Shown here in pieces: positions 40,796-49,847 of a stretch of DNA of 64,000 bases (positions are counted from its first letter, which is position 1; each line of letters opens with the position of its first letter). The stretch covers positions 1 through 64,000 of the forward strand of contig JAFGXQ010000113.1 in the NCBI GenBank assembly GCA_016936575.1, read 5' to 3'. The notes under the pieces were generated by a model, which was not told where the DNA came from, did not search any database, and saw only the letters and a program-made list of their open reading frames with translations. The stretch is from Deltaproteobacteria bacterium (lineage in GTDB: Bacteria; Myxococcota_A; Polyangia; JAAYKL01). A program made the translations under genes and the position numbers.

Positions 40796-41562
40796 CGCGC
40801 GCCTCCTTTCACATTCTCTTGAATCCAGCCAAGGAGTTCACTCTTTGTCAACGGCCTTTCGATAAAAGCGTTCGGAAGCAAAGATGTCACCCCAGATGCT
40901 GCGCCGCTGCCAGGTTTTTCTTCTGCCCCGAATACCGGATAAAACACCTCTTCCCCGCTTGCATTCGCCCCCCCTAAAAAGTCCCGCCGCATGGCAAATA
41001 CCCGAAGCAAATATCGGGACGATGGCGTGTGAATGCTACCCATCTGATCCAAGACATTCAGGGATTCCGCTAGATTCACGGCACCAAAGTCCACCACCTG
41101 CCACCCGCCACCCGATTTGGCCACCGTAAGCAACGCACGCCGTTTTCCATCGATCAACAACGGCACCCGCCACTCATCCAACGCGCGAATGCGATTGGAC
41201 ACCGTCGGTGTCGCGCCGGTGGTATCAATGTCAACCGTAAACATCGGAAGCGGTGTTCCCACCTGCACTCGTTCAAATTCCGCCCGTTCGTCAAAACCGT
41301 ACTCACTCTCCTGTCCGACGGGAATTCGATTCAAAAACAGCATGTATTGTGACGTTGCCGCCGCCCGAATATGCGACACCACGCCGTCGGCGGGGGTTGC
41401 GGTCAGCGACGTCACATCTCCGGTTTCCGGCGCACATCCCAGAATCATCCACAGGGCCAGAAAAACAAAGTGTCGCGAAGTCAAACGACGTACTACCAAT
41501 GAAATAAAAATATCGAAACGAATGGGAAGGGGCCGATCTGCCGAATCGTGTATTGAAAACAT
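40792..41562 (-). CDS. Lipoprotein, unknown, coupled to the papain-like protease
   Basis: ATG at 41562 has AAGGAG 5 nt upstream. The signal peptide is long and basic ([21 protein letters not shown]). The mature part of about 210 residues shows alternating strands and helices ([57 protein letters not shown]). It has no acidic linker. The stop overlaps the protease start, so it may be a chaperone, inhibitor or partner of that protease. No known domain was recognised. Confidence 0.7.
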   Translation of the reverse strand: MFSIHDSADRPLPIRFDIFISLVVRRLTSRHFVFLALWMILGCAPETGDVTSLTATPADGVVSHIRAAATSQYMLFLNRIPVGQESEYGFDERAEFERVQVGTPLPMFTVDIDTTGATPTVSNRIRALDEWRVPLLIDGKRRALLTVAKSGGGWQVVDFGAVNLAESLNVLDQMGSIHTPSSRYLLRVFAMRRDFLGGANASGEEVFYPVFGAEEKPGSGAASGVTSLLPNAFIERPLTKSELLGWIQENVKGGAR

Positions 41563-41738
41563 CTGCACTCCTTATTGCGATACGAATTCTTCGAACACAG
41601 CCAAACGCTCAATTACCCGAAAGGGCATGTCCGACCGGTGGCGGCGTTCAGTTCATCATACAAGTTTTCAATGTAGAATGTTTCGGCGCAAGTAAAAAGC
41701 ACGAAATTCAACCTTGCCCCGCGATTGCGGTCGAATGG

Positions 41739-42284
41739 TTATCGCGCCTTTGCGGGCTTGCCTTCGCTCTGGGACGGAACCTCAGTGTGCAGATTGGGTA
41801 AAAATGACAATGCTCCTTTGTTGCAGGCGGCCACGCAATTGAGACACCTGGAACAGGAATAATGTGAGGATGAGTTCTTCAATCCCGGCTTATACAGGCT
41901 GAAGTCGTCGTTATTGGCCGCGATATAACAAACACTATCGCACTTGCCGCAAGAGGTGCAGGCACTTTTATCGGTAGACACCTTCAGCAGACTGACTTTA
42001 TTCAACAGCCCACTAATCCATGCGATGGGGCACCCCACCTTGAAATACATATACATGGCCTGCATTTTCGAATCTTTTCCGCCCCCGCCCATCATCGACT
42101 CCATGATAAACCCCATCGGGCACATCCAACGGCAGAAAATTTTCCCGGTCACGATGCCGATGGCACTGCCACCGACGATAATCCAACTCAAGGGTACGCT
42201 GTATTGCGCCACGGCAATGTAAATCGAAACCCCCACCGCGGCCTGAACGACCCTGCGACTCTCAATGAATTTTTTCCATTTCAC
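41739..42284 (-). CDS. 4Fe-4S membrane protein, NapH/NosR-C-terminal-like
   Basis: Two or three membrane helices (VVQAAVGVSIYIAVAQYSV, WIIVGGSAIGIVTGKIF) with the CRWMCPMGF motif are followed by two Cys clusters (CTSCGKCDSVCY and CSRCLNCVAACNKG). These would hold two 4Fe-4S centres, in the manner of quinol-linked ferredoxin-type proteins. The usual partners (nap, nos genes) are absent and the gene stands alone, so its electron donor and acceptor are unknown. Confidence 0.85.
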   Translation of the reverse strand: MKWKKFIESRRVVQAAVGVSIYIAVAQYSVPLSWIIVGGSAIGIVTGKIFCRWMCPMGFIMESMMGGGGKDSKMQAMYMYFKVGCPIAWISGLLNKVSLLKVSTDKSACTSCGKCDSVCYIAANNDDFSLYKPGLKNSSSHYSCSRCLNCVAACNKGALSFLPNLHTEVPSQSEGKPAKAR

Positions 42285-42361
42285 AAAGCGACTCCATTTC
42301 TTCCCCCCGCAAGAGCCGTCAAGGATGACGCGGGTGTCGCAGATTTTAAAAATAATCGATT

Positions 42362-44017
42362 TTACTGACTGAATGTCGGTATCCAGGCACCGGCGAAGAT
42401 ATTGGAAACCGTGTACTGCACCGCTTCGGAATCACTCATCTGGTATCCCGACCGTGCGGAAGGGTTCGCGCCGGCGCCGGTGCTGTTGTACTCCCGAAAC
42501 CGTGCAGCGGCGGGAGTGTTGCCGCCCATGTCGGTAAAGCCGCTGCTCTGAATATGACCGCCCATCTCCACATTCACGTAGCCGGTGTGACCGTCCGCTC
42601 CCCACGGCCGCCCGAGCCACACCCCGCTGACCCCAGAGCTTGCGGTGAAAGTACCTCCCAAAAAGACAATTCCGTAGGTCACACTGCCGTCGGTGTTGGG
42701 CGCGGAATACACCCCCCCATCGCGGGTGCATCGCGATTCGCAATTATCAAAAATCGCCGTGCCGCCGCCGAAAATGAAATCCACGGTACCTTCAATATAG
42801 CAATCTTTAAAATACGCCGACCCGCTGTGCACATACAGGGTGTCCTGCATCGCCACCGCGCGACAGTTTCGAAACTGCACCCGCTGTCCACCCGCGATTT
42901 GCAGCGCCACAGCCTGACTTCCCTCTCCGTAGTTGTTTTCGAATGTGATATTCTCAACCGAAATGTCATTTCCCGAAAACCGTACCGTGTAACTGTTGAA
43001 GGTGCTGCCGATGGATGCGCTGCTGTCGTTATTGATAATCACCGTGTCGGCCGCCCGACCGGTTTGACCGCACAGGGTGATATTCGACTGGCTCACATCA
43101 ATTTTTTCAGGATAGGTGCCGGGAGCGATTCGTACGATTGCCGGTGTGGAAGCAGCCGCTGCCGCAATGCCCGCCTGGACCGTGGCATAACTTCCCGACC
43201 CATCCGCCGCAACTTCGATAATGGTCTGGTTGGTAATGTCATTGCAGTCATCCACCCCATCCACATCGCTGCATTCGCCGGGGGTCACGGACTGCCCTGA
43301 AACTGACAGTGAATTGATATTGGCGAGCCCCTCCGATGTGGTGGCTTCCAACCGAATCGCGTTGTCCCCGGCAGTGAGCGTCACCCCGATTTGCAATGCC
43401 GTGCTCCACGTGGACCAACTCCCGGTAGAGGGCAAATCAATGGTTCCCAACGATGTACCGTTCACAATCAACGTACCCGGCCGTGCGGTTTCCCCTCCGT
43501 TGGCAAACATCCATTCCAGGGTAACCGTTTCATCGCTCTCCACCGCCACCGCCCACTCAATGGCCGCCCCCACCGCATTGGTCGTGTTGGCGAATCCGTC
43601 TCCTGTATATCCGGTATTATCTGTATCTATTGTGCCGTTGACAAAACAGAACCCTTCCGACTCTTCAAGAACCAGGTCACTGTCAGAATCCGTGTCGACA
43701 TCCGTGTCGCTGTCGCTGTCCGAATCGGTATCACTGTCGCCGTCTGTATCGCTGTCGCTGTCGCTGTCGCTGTCCGAATCGGTATCACTGTCGCCGTCTG
43801 TATCGCTGTCGCTGTCACTGTCCGTACCGGCATCGCTGTCACTGTCCGTGTCGCTATCGGTATCACTGTCCGTGTCGCTATCGGTATCACCGTCTGTGTC
43901 GCTATCGGTATCACCGTCTGTGTCGCCATCCGTTCCGGAATTCGCGATGCCGCCGCCCGACTCACCGCAACCGCTCAATATCAGTAGTCCAAACCACAAC
44001 ATCCAGATTTTCGCCAT
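42362..44017 (-). CDS. Lipoprotein CBM35-CE8 pectinesterase
   Basis: The lipobox is LSGC. An acidic linker (about 25-118) is followed by a CBM35-like domain and a CE8 beta-helix: [58 protein letters not shown] (catalytic Asp), [17 protein letters not shown] (second Asp) and VWLGRPWG (Arg/Trp). It removes methyl esters from homogalacturonan, which prepares the polymer for the PL1 and PL9 lyases. AAAGGATGGGAC precedes the ATG. It shares a class B upstream element with the PL1 gene. Confidence 0.93.
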   Translation of the reverse strand: MAKIWMLWFGLLILSGCGESGGGIANSGTDGDTDGDTDSDTDGDTDSDTDSDTDSDTDSDSDAGTDSDSDSDTDGDSDTDSDSDSDSDSDTDGDSDTDSDSDSDTDVDTDSDSDLVLEESEGFCFVNGTIDTDNTGYTGDGFANTTNAVGAAIEWAVAVESDETVTLEWMFANGGETARPGTLIVNGTSLGTIDLPSTGSWSTWSTALQIGVTLTAGDNAIRLEATTSEGLANINSLSVSGQSVTPGECSDVDGVDDCNDITNQTIIEVAADGSGSYATVQAGIAAAAASTPAIVRIAPGTYPEKIDVSQSNITLCGQTGRAADTVIINNDSSASIGSTFNSYTVRFSGNDISVENITFENNYGEGSQAVALQIAGGQRVQFRNCRAVAMQDTLYVHSGSAYFKDCYIEGTVDFIFGGGTAIFDNCESRCTRDGGVYSAPNTDGSVTYGIVFLGGTFTASSGVSGVWLGRPWGADGHTGYVNVEMGGHIQSSGFTDMGGNTPAAARFREYNSTGAGANPSARSGYQMSDSEAVQYTVSNIFAGAWIPTFSQ

Positions 44018-44072
44018 GTCCCATCCTTTCTTTTTTACATGCGAAACGCTTTCGTTCCTATGTTCGCCGATG

Positions 44073-44100
44073 AGTAAGTATGAAAAATCAAAAAACCGGG
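44073..44100 (-). promoter_or_regulatory. Class B upstream element, copy 1 (CE8)
   Basis: Minus strand CCCGGTTTT (44092-44100), 11 nt, TACTTACT (44073-44080), 56 nt before the pectinesterase start. Sequence and spacing are repeated before the PL1 gene. It may be a promoter for a different sigma factor or an activator site. Confidence 0.55.
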
Positions 44101-44243
44101 TGGTTTCCGGCCAAATCAGTCGAACTCCCCTCCTGGTTGCGATTTTTTAATGCAAACCGCCTCCTGCCGGGATACACTTCATCGGTCAACCCACGTTCGC
44201 GCCGAGTTGCCACGATGCTTGACCCGGCCTTCAGGAGTAAACA

Positions 44244-44462
44244 ATGAAAAAACAACCTGGCTACACGATTTTTCTCGCTTTAACAATTCTGTCGACAATC
44301 GCTGCGGTCTTCACGCTGCTGCCGCACGAGGCCGCATCCACAGAAAGTCTGTTGGGGTACAAAGCGCACTGCACCTTCGCACCCATCAGCACCATCCTAT
44401 GCCTGGGGCTTGCCGCCGTTTTCTGTAAGATTCGGTCAAAAAAGTTCAAAACCGCAAAATAG
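44244..44462 (+). CDS. Small two-helix membrane protein
   Basis: It has 72 codons with AGGAG 7 nt before the ATG. Two hydrophobic segments (YTIFLALTILSTIAAVFTLL and ISTILCLGLAAVFC) flank a short loop, and the tail is basic (KIRSKKFKTAK). It resembles the many small unnamed membrane proteins of proteobacteria. It ends four nt before the stop of the convergent PL1 gene. Confidence 0.65.
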   Translation: MKKQPGYTIFLALTILSTIAAVFTLLPHEAASTESLLGYKAHCTFAPISTILCLGLAAVFCKIRSKKFKTAK

Positions 44463-44466
44463 CGAT

Positions 44467-46191
44467 TCAGGGGCACGCCACCCCGCCGTCGCCCACCAGA
44501 CAGCTGAGGTATTCTTCGATGTTGGTGTAGCCGTCATCGTCGTCGTCGCCGGAGTCGTCGGCGACACTGGGATTTAAGCCACGGGCAGTTTCCCAGTCGT
44601 CGGGCATGCCGTCCTGATCGCTGTCGATGGGCGGCGTTCCGTTGGCTACCGTTCCCACATTCCCGGAAATGCCATTGTCGGCTTCGGTGGTAACAATTTG
44701 ACCTTCGGTTCCATAGGACATCAACTGGCCAATCAACAATTCATCCACCGCATCACGCACGATAGAGGCCCCCACATTGTCAATCACATGCGCCAGCGCG
44801 TCCTGGGCCGACATCTGCTGATTCATACCGGGGTAATCAAACGGTGAGGTCATCACCGTGGCGGTTTTATAATTGGTGAGCAGGCTGCCGTCGAGGGTGC
44901 CGTTTTTATTTGAATCGACCCAATTATCTTCGGGATACACATGAAAATATTCTGTAGTGCCGGTGATATGCGTATCCGAGTTGCTGGACGGACCGTAAAT
45001 GAAATAGTTGCCAATCAGGTTGCACTCGGAGGTGCCGTTGGTGGTATCGCCCATGATGTAGCCGTGCTCCGCCCAGTTATATAGAACACTGTTAATGAAC
45101 TCGTGACGGCCGCGCGCCTTGGGATTCCGCGTTTTGTTGTCGATATAGAGTGAGCGAATCATCGACCACCGGCCATCGACGCCGGAAGGCTGCATCAACC
45201 CACCGGTGGAATGGTTATCCACGTTCACCCCCTGGGAGATGATACATTCCTGAAAGGAAAGATTATCGATGGGTGTGCCGTTGACGTCCAGCGTTCCGTC
45301 GCGTCCCCACGAGATAGATACGTGGTCAAACATATAGTTCTGCCCCAGCGATATGGATACCGCATCTTTGCCGCTGTCACCGCCCGCGCCCATGCGAACC
45401 CGAATATAGCGCACAATCGTATTTCCATCGCCTGAATCGGAGTTGAACGCCACACCGTTGCCGTACACGGTAATACCGCCGCCCGGTGCGGTCTGCCCGG
45501 CAATATAAATATTGCTGTGAACCACGATGCGACTGAAAATATTAATGATGCCGCCCACGTCAAACACCACAATGCGATTGGGAGCGCTTACCGCATCCCG
45601 CAGGGAACCCGTGCCGGAATCATTCAGATTGGTCACGTGATATACCGTGCCGCCCCGTCCGCCGGATGCGTAGCGACCGAATCCTTCCGCGCCCGGAAAC
45701 GCGAGCAATTCATCGGAATCGCTGTCACTGTCCGCATCAGAATCGCTGTCACTATCCGCATCGGTGTCGCTGTCTGTATCGCTATCGGTATCGCTATCCG
45801 CATCGGTATCGGTGTCACTGTCGGCATCGCTGTCACTATCCGTGTCGCTATCTGCATCAGTATCCGTGTCCGTATCGGAATCAGTGTCCGTGTCCGTGTC
45901 CGTATCGGAATCGGTGTCCGTGTCCGTATCGGAATCGGTGTCCGTGTCCGCATCGGAATCGCTATCACTGTCCGCATCGGAATCGCTATCACTGTCCGCA
46001 TCGCCGTCTGTGTCGGCATCACTGTCCGAGTCACTATCGCCGTCGGCATCGCTATCGGAATCGCCGTCACTGTCCGTATCGGAATCGGCGTCGCCGTCCG
46101 AAATGAGATCATCGGTGTTGGTTCCTTCTTCGCCGGAACATGCGATGCACATTGCGAATATCGCCCAAAATAATACTGACCATTTTTTCAT
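44467..46191 (-). CDS. Lipoprotein PL1 pectate lyase with C-terminal calcium-binding repeat
   Basis: The lipobox is CIAC. The acidic linker runs to about residue 165. The PL1 beta-helix contains [71 protein letters not shown] and [15 protein letters not shown]. The tail [20 protein letters not shown], then [14 protein letters not shown], is an EF-hand/thrombospondin-3-type calcium motif frequent in secreted lyases. It should depolymerise homogalacturonan after demethylation by the CE8 enzyme. GGAG lies 6 nt before ATG. A class B element stands 53 nt upstream. Confidence 0.93.
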   Translation of the reverse strand: MKKWSVLFWAIFAMCIACSGEEGTNTDDLISDGDADSDTDSDGDSDSDADGDSDSDSDADTDGDADSDSDSDADSDSDSDADTDTDSDTDTDTDSDTDTDTDTDSDTDTDTDADSDTDSDSDADSDTDTDADSDTDSDTDSDTDADSDSDSDADSDSDSDELLAFPGAEGFGRYASGGRGGTVYHVTNLNDSGTGSLRDAVSAPNRIVVFDVGGIINIFSRIVVHSNIYIAGQTAPGGGITVYGNGVAFNSDSGDGNTIVRYIRVRMGAGGDSGKDAVSISLGQNYMFDHVSISWGRDGTLDVNGTPIDNLSFQECIISQGVNVDNHSTGGLMQPSGVDGRWSMIRSLYIDNKTRNPKARGRHEFINSVLYNWAEHGYIMGDTTNGTSECNLIGNYFIYGPSSNSDTHITGTTEYFHVYPEDNWVDSNKNGTLDGSLLTNYKTATVMTSPFDYPGMNQQMSAQDALAHVIDNVGASIVRDAVDELLIGQLMSYGTEGQIVTTEADNGISGNVGTVANGTPPIDSDQDGMPDDWETARGLNPSVADDSGDDDDDGYTNIEEYLSCLVGDGGVACP

Positions 46192-46243
46192 TGGTGCTCC
46201 ATTTGTCTATTTAAGGGAAACTCCCCTCACGTTCATCTGTTTA

Positions 46244-46271
46244 AGTAAGTACGAATCCAGTTAAAACCGGG
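46244..46271 (-). promoter_or_regulatory. Class B upstream element, copy 2 (PL1)
   Basis: Minus strand CCCGGTTTT (46263-46271), 11 nt, TACTTACT (46244-46251), 53 nt before the PL1 start. The two halves and their spacing are identical to the copy before CE8, while the rest of the leader differs. Confidence 0.55.
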
Positions 46272-46412
46272 TAGTTCTTCGCCCGAATTTTAGAAGTATG
46301 TACACATACAAACCGTTTCAGGGCCAAAAATAGCAAGGCTCCACGCATTCCCAACATCCTGCGGCCCCGGGGTAAAATTTCGCTTTCTCTTTCCTACCAA
46401 CCCGATATAACA

Positions 46413-47960
46413 GTGAAAATGTCCCGATTTTTACGAGTACTTCACAACTTAATATATTTTGTCGCATTGACTGCGGCTATCGGTTGTTACCAGTCCGCAC
46501 AAGCGGAATCCCCGACCAATGAGGATTCTGATACACACACTGACGTCGTCCCGCCTCCGTTGGACTCCGGCGCGATGACCGATTCTGAAAACGACTCGGA
46601 AACATCGACCGATGCAGATACAGATTCCGATACGGACAGTGACGCCGATACCGATGCGGACAGCGATGCCGACACGGACAGTGACGCCGATACCGATGCG
46701 GACAGCGATGCCGACACGGACAGTGACAGCGAAACCGACAGTGACGCCGATACCGATTCCGACACAGACGCTGACTCCGACACAGACGCTGACTCCGACA
46801 CAGACGCCGACTCAGATTCCGACACAGACGCCGACTCCGATTCCGACACAGACGCCGACTCTGATTCCGATACGGACGCAGACAGTGATGCCGATACAGA
46901 CTCTGATTCCGACACAGACGCCGACGCGGATTCCGATTCCGACACGGATGACTGCTATTGGGGAAATGTCACTGTTCACTCCACTGCGGATTTGGCGTTT
47001 CTCTCCACGCTCACCTGCATCGAAGGGTCCCTCACAATTACAGAGCTGTCAGATGTAGAAGAAATCAATCTTCCCGCACTGACATTGGTGCGGCAGGAAC
47101 TGTCTGTTATGACGAACCCCTCCCTTCAGCAGGTGGATATGCCCGCTCTCGAATATGTCGGTCAGGATATTGTCATCTCCGACAACGCCGCGTTGCAGCA
47201 GCTCAACGGATTCAACGCGTTGGGCTACGCGGCGGGCAATCTGGTGATCGCGTCCAACGACAGTCTCAGCGAAATCGCCGGTTTTACCAACTTGAGCGCA
47301 TTGGGAGAGGGCCTTACCCTTCTCGACCTGCCGCTGGTCGAGTCTGCTTCATTCAGCAACCTGATAAATGTTACGGGGAGCGTCACCCTCACCTCCATGG
47401 AAAATCTTCAAAGTCTCTCCATGCCCAAGCTCGAAACCGCGGCGCAACTGGTTATCACCGTTGTGGACAGTCTCACTAGTGTGGACCTCAGTGCATTCGC
47501 CAACTGCCTGGGCAGCGTAGATATTCACAGTTGGAATGCCGTCAGTGGAATCCAGTTTCCGTCGCTGGTGTATGTGGGAACCAGCCTGCAGATTTCAGGC
47601 AACAGCGGGCTTCTCTATGCAGAACTCCCCAGTCTGGAGTACGTGGAAGACACCATCTCCTTCGGCGGCAATACGGGGTTGACTTACATCGAAATGCCCG
47701 ATCTGCTGCATATCGGCAACACCCTTTCCATCGGCGGGAACTCGGTGCTGGAATCCATTTCAATGAATATTCCAAGTGAAGATCAAATCAGCGACTGGTT
47801 CTACATCTCCGGAAACAGCTCACTCCCCTATTGCGCACTCTGCAGCCTGTCGGCACTGCAGTCCTACACATTCGACGATTCAAACTTCGGCGGCAACCTC
47901 ACCGACAGCTGCGGCGACCGCAACGAGGTAATGCTATTTTCTGATATTGTTTGTGACTAA
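46413..47960 (+). CDS. Lipoprotein with acidic linker and receptor-L-domain-like leucine-rich solenoid
   Basis: The signal peptide ends AAIGC. The acidic linker covers residues 60-180. From about 182 the protein is a leucine-rich solenoid of the receptor-L type ([79 protein letters not shown]). It ends with a Cys-rich cap ([15 protein letters not shown]). L domains bind proteins or ligands in eukaryotic receptors, and bacterial versions are mostly of unknown function. It might be an adhesin to plant material or another cell. The start may be ATG at 46419. Confidence 0.8.
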   Translation: MKMSRFLRVLHNLIYFVALTAAIGCYQSAQAESPTNEDSDTHTDVVPPPLDSGAMTDSENDSETSTDADTDSDTDSDADTDADSDADTDSDADTDADSDADTDSDSETDSDADTDSDTDADSDTDADSDTDADSDSDTDADSDSDTDADSDSDTDADSDADTDSDSDTDADADSDSDTDDCYWGNVTVHSTADLAFLSTLTCIEGSLTITELSDVEEINLPALTLVRQELSVMTNPSLQQVDMPALEYVGQDIVISDNAALQQLNGFNALGYAAGNLVIASNDSLSEIAGFTNLSALGEGLTLLDLPLVESASFSNLINVTGSVTLTSMENLQSLSMPKLETAAQLVITVVDSLTSVDLSAFANCLGSVDIHSWNAVSGIQFPSLVYVGTSLQISGNSGLLYAELPSLEYVEDTISFGGNTGLTYIEMPDLLHIGNTLSIGGNSVLESISMNIPSEDQISDWFYISGNSSLPYCALCSLSALQSYTFDDSNFGGNLTDSCGDRNEVMLFSDIVCD

Positions 47961-48002
47961 TCAGAAATTTAGGCACTGGGAATCATCTATAAAATTTTTC
48001 GC

Positions 48003-48135
48003 TCTATTCATTATCCGTGTCACTATCTGTATCGGCATCGATGTCGCTGCCCGACGTTGCCGTATCGTTGTACGCCGTCACGGTATCCGCCATTCGGCCT
48101 GCAAACACTTACCCATGACGGTTCCTACTCCAATG
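48003..48135 (-). pseudogene. Remnant of an acidic linker from a lost lipoprotein gene
   Basis: The minus strand reads RMADTVTAYNDTATSGSDID and then [10 protein letters not shown] before TAG at 48003. This echoes the linker entrance of the lipoprotein at the left edge of the window (SAIADTATAGSETETS). No signal peptide or catalytic domain remains. It lies in the 215-nt gap between convergent genes. Confidence 0.4.
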
Positions 48136-48175
48136 TCTGATACCTTTTTTCAGGAATGCTGCGACCGCAATTGCG

Positions 48176-49618
48176 TTACACGTCTAACTCGAACGCCACG
48201 CACCAGTTGGGTTGAGGAACACCGGTGCCCGCACCGACAAAGGGGTCTGAATCTCGCAGTCGTCCCCAGCGGGTGGTGCCGCTCCAAAGCTCGTCGCCGC
48301 TCACCGGATCCGTTACCGACATGATCGTATCTGAATCGGAGTACATCGCATAATTGACGTACGCCACACCCGGTAAATCCTCGCCACAGGTGATGATCAC
48401 CGAATCGCCGTCGATTTCCACCGACTCAATCGCGATTTCCATACCAACGACGTTGCGAACCTCAAATCCCTCGCCGTTTCGCCACTTCTCGCTGCCCGCA
48501 TGTGGAGTGGGCAACGTCTCGTCGAACACCAGAGGTGGCACGGGAACATGGAACCGAACGGTGATTACCCTACCGTTGCGGGTCGCATCCAAAGGCTGCA
48601 GCGGCTGCCAATCTGTTCCTTTGATCACCCGCTCGAAATACACCTGGCCGTACTTTTCACCCAACTGGCGATACCCATCCGCCACCAGATGAATACCGTC
48701 CGAGGAATACGGATACTGATATTTGGGGCCGGAACAGACAATGGAATCGGGATAATCCACACCGACCTTCCACTGCGCCAGTGCGGCATCCGAACGATTG
48801 TTGACTGAGTGCTGTTGAGAAACGATCATCTGGATGTCTTCTATTTGTCCGGTAATCGCCTTAATATCGGTGTTGTAATCCGCCCACAACTGGTGCATTT
48901 CGTCCTCGTAGGTCACATTTCCCGCGTCACACTCGCCGTGCGTCAAAATCACCGCGCCGACCCCATAGGTTTTTCCGGCTTCCTGGGCCAGTCGGGTGAT
49001 TGCCTGGGTCTCTATCAGCGTTGCTTCAAAGGCCCGGCCGTTGATTCCGTCGGGATCTACGGTAGGGTTCTTTTTCAGGTAGTACATGCATTGGCCGTTT
49101 TCGCCGAACTCGCCGTGAACCCCCACAAAATCCGTGCTCGCGCCCGCTTCGACCATCGCGGTAATCTGATTGCCCATGGCGGAGTGCGGAGTCTCTCCCG
49201 CGATATTGGTCGGCCAGGAACTCGGATAATTGGTGGACCTGCGCCCGACGGGCTCCGCCAAAGGAACCATCGCCAACGTGGTGTCTGCGGCATTTACCGG
49301 CCATTCAAGATTACCCGTACTGAGTTTAAGGTTGTTATACGGTTGTTCACGCGTGGTCACTATACTGTTTTGCCCCACAGCGAGACTCTGCCCGGTGCCC
49401 ACAACGCCGTTCCAATCCCAGTGAATGGTGATTGTGCCCGTGTCGGAATCTGCCGAATCGGAATCCGCCCCGGTATTTGTATCAGAACTTGTATCTGCAT
49501 CAGAATTTGTATCCACGTCAGAATCCGTGCCTTTCTTTGAATCATCGTCATTACAACCCATCAACGCTACCAACATCACCGCGCTGATGCATCCCAATAT
49601 GCCCTTTTGGTGTTTCAT
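48176..49618 (-). CDS. Lipoprotein SGNH-type carbohydrate esterase (SASA/CE6-like)
   Basis: The lipobox is LMGC. The linker is short (DSDVDTNSDADTSSDTNTGA). Block I is VVGTGQSLAVGQ with the nucleophile Ser in a GQS motif. VILTHGECDAG lies mid-domain, and SSDGIHLVADGYRQLGEKY gives the Asp-x-x-His dyad. This pattern fits sialate-O-acetylesterase/CE6-like acetylesterases that deacetylate plant polysaccharides. After about residue 370 an additional beta-rich domain extends to the end. Removal of acetyl groups would help RG-I and mannan breakdown by the neighbours. Specificity is unproven. Confidence 0.85.
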   Translation of the reverse strand: MKHQKGILGCISAVMLVALMGCNDDDSKKGTDSDVDTNSDADTSSDTNTGADSDSADSDTGTITIHWDWNGVVGTGQSLAVGQNSIVTTREQPYNNLKLSTGNLEWPVNAADTTLAMVPLAEPVGRRSTNYPSSWPTNIAGETPHSAMGNQITAMVEAGASTDFVGVHGEFGENGQCMYYLKKNPTVDPDGINGRAFEATLIETQAITRLAQEAGKTYGVGAVILTHGECDAGNVTYEDEMHQLWADYNTDIKAITGQIEDIQMIVSQQHSVNNRSDAALAQWKVGVDYPDSIVCSGPKYQYPYSSDGIHLVADGYRQLGEKYGQVYFERVIKGTDWQPLQPLDATRNGRVITVRFHVPVPPLVFDETLPTPHAGSEKWRNGEGFEVRNVVGMEIAIESVEIDGDSVIITCGEDLPGVAYVNYAMYSDSDTIMSVTDPVSGDELWSGTTRWGRLRDSDPFVGAGTGVPQPNWCVAFELDV

Positions 49619-49847
49619 GTTTCGCTTCTTTCGTTTGTTGAAGTCGCTCCCTACTTGCTCTTGTTGCGCCTCATCCTAATAGCGGATGCGCCGAAGCGCA
49701 ACAACGTATCTTCAGAAAGCGCAATTTGCAAATTTTTCCACAAACATGGAATTGCCCACAAAAGGCTGATAGACGGATGGATGGTTTCGCGATAGACACC
49801 GTCCAAGCATGCGCGCCTTTTTGAACGTTTGATGATGAGGTCACACA

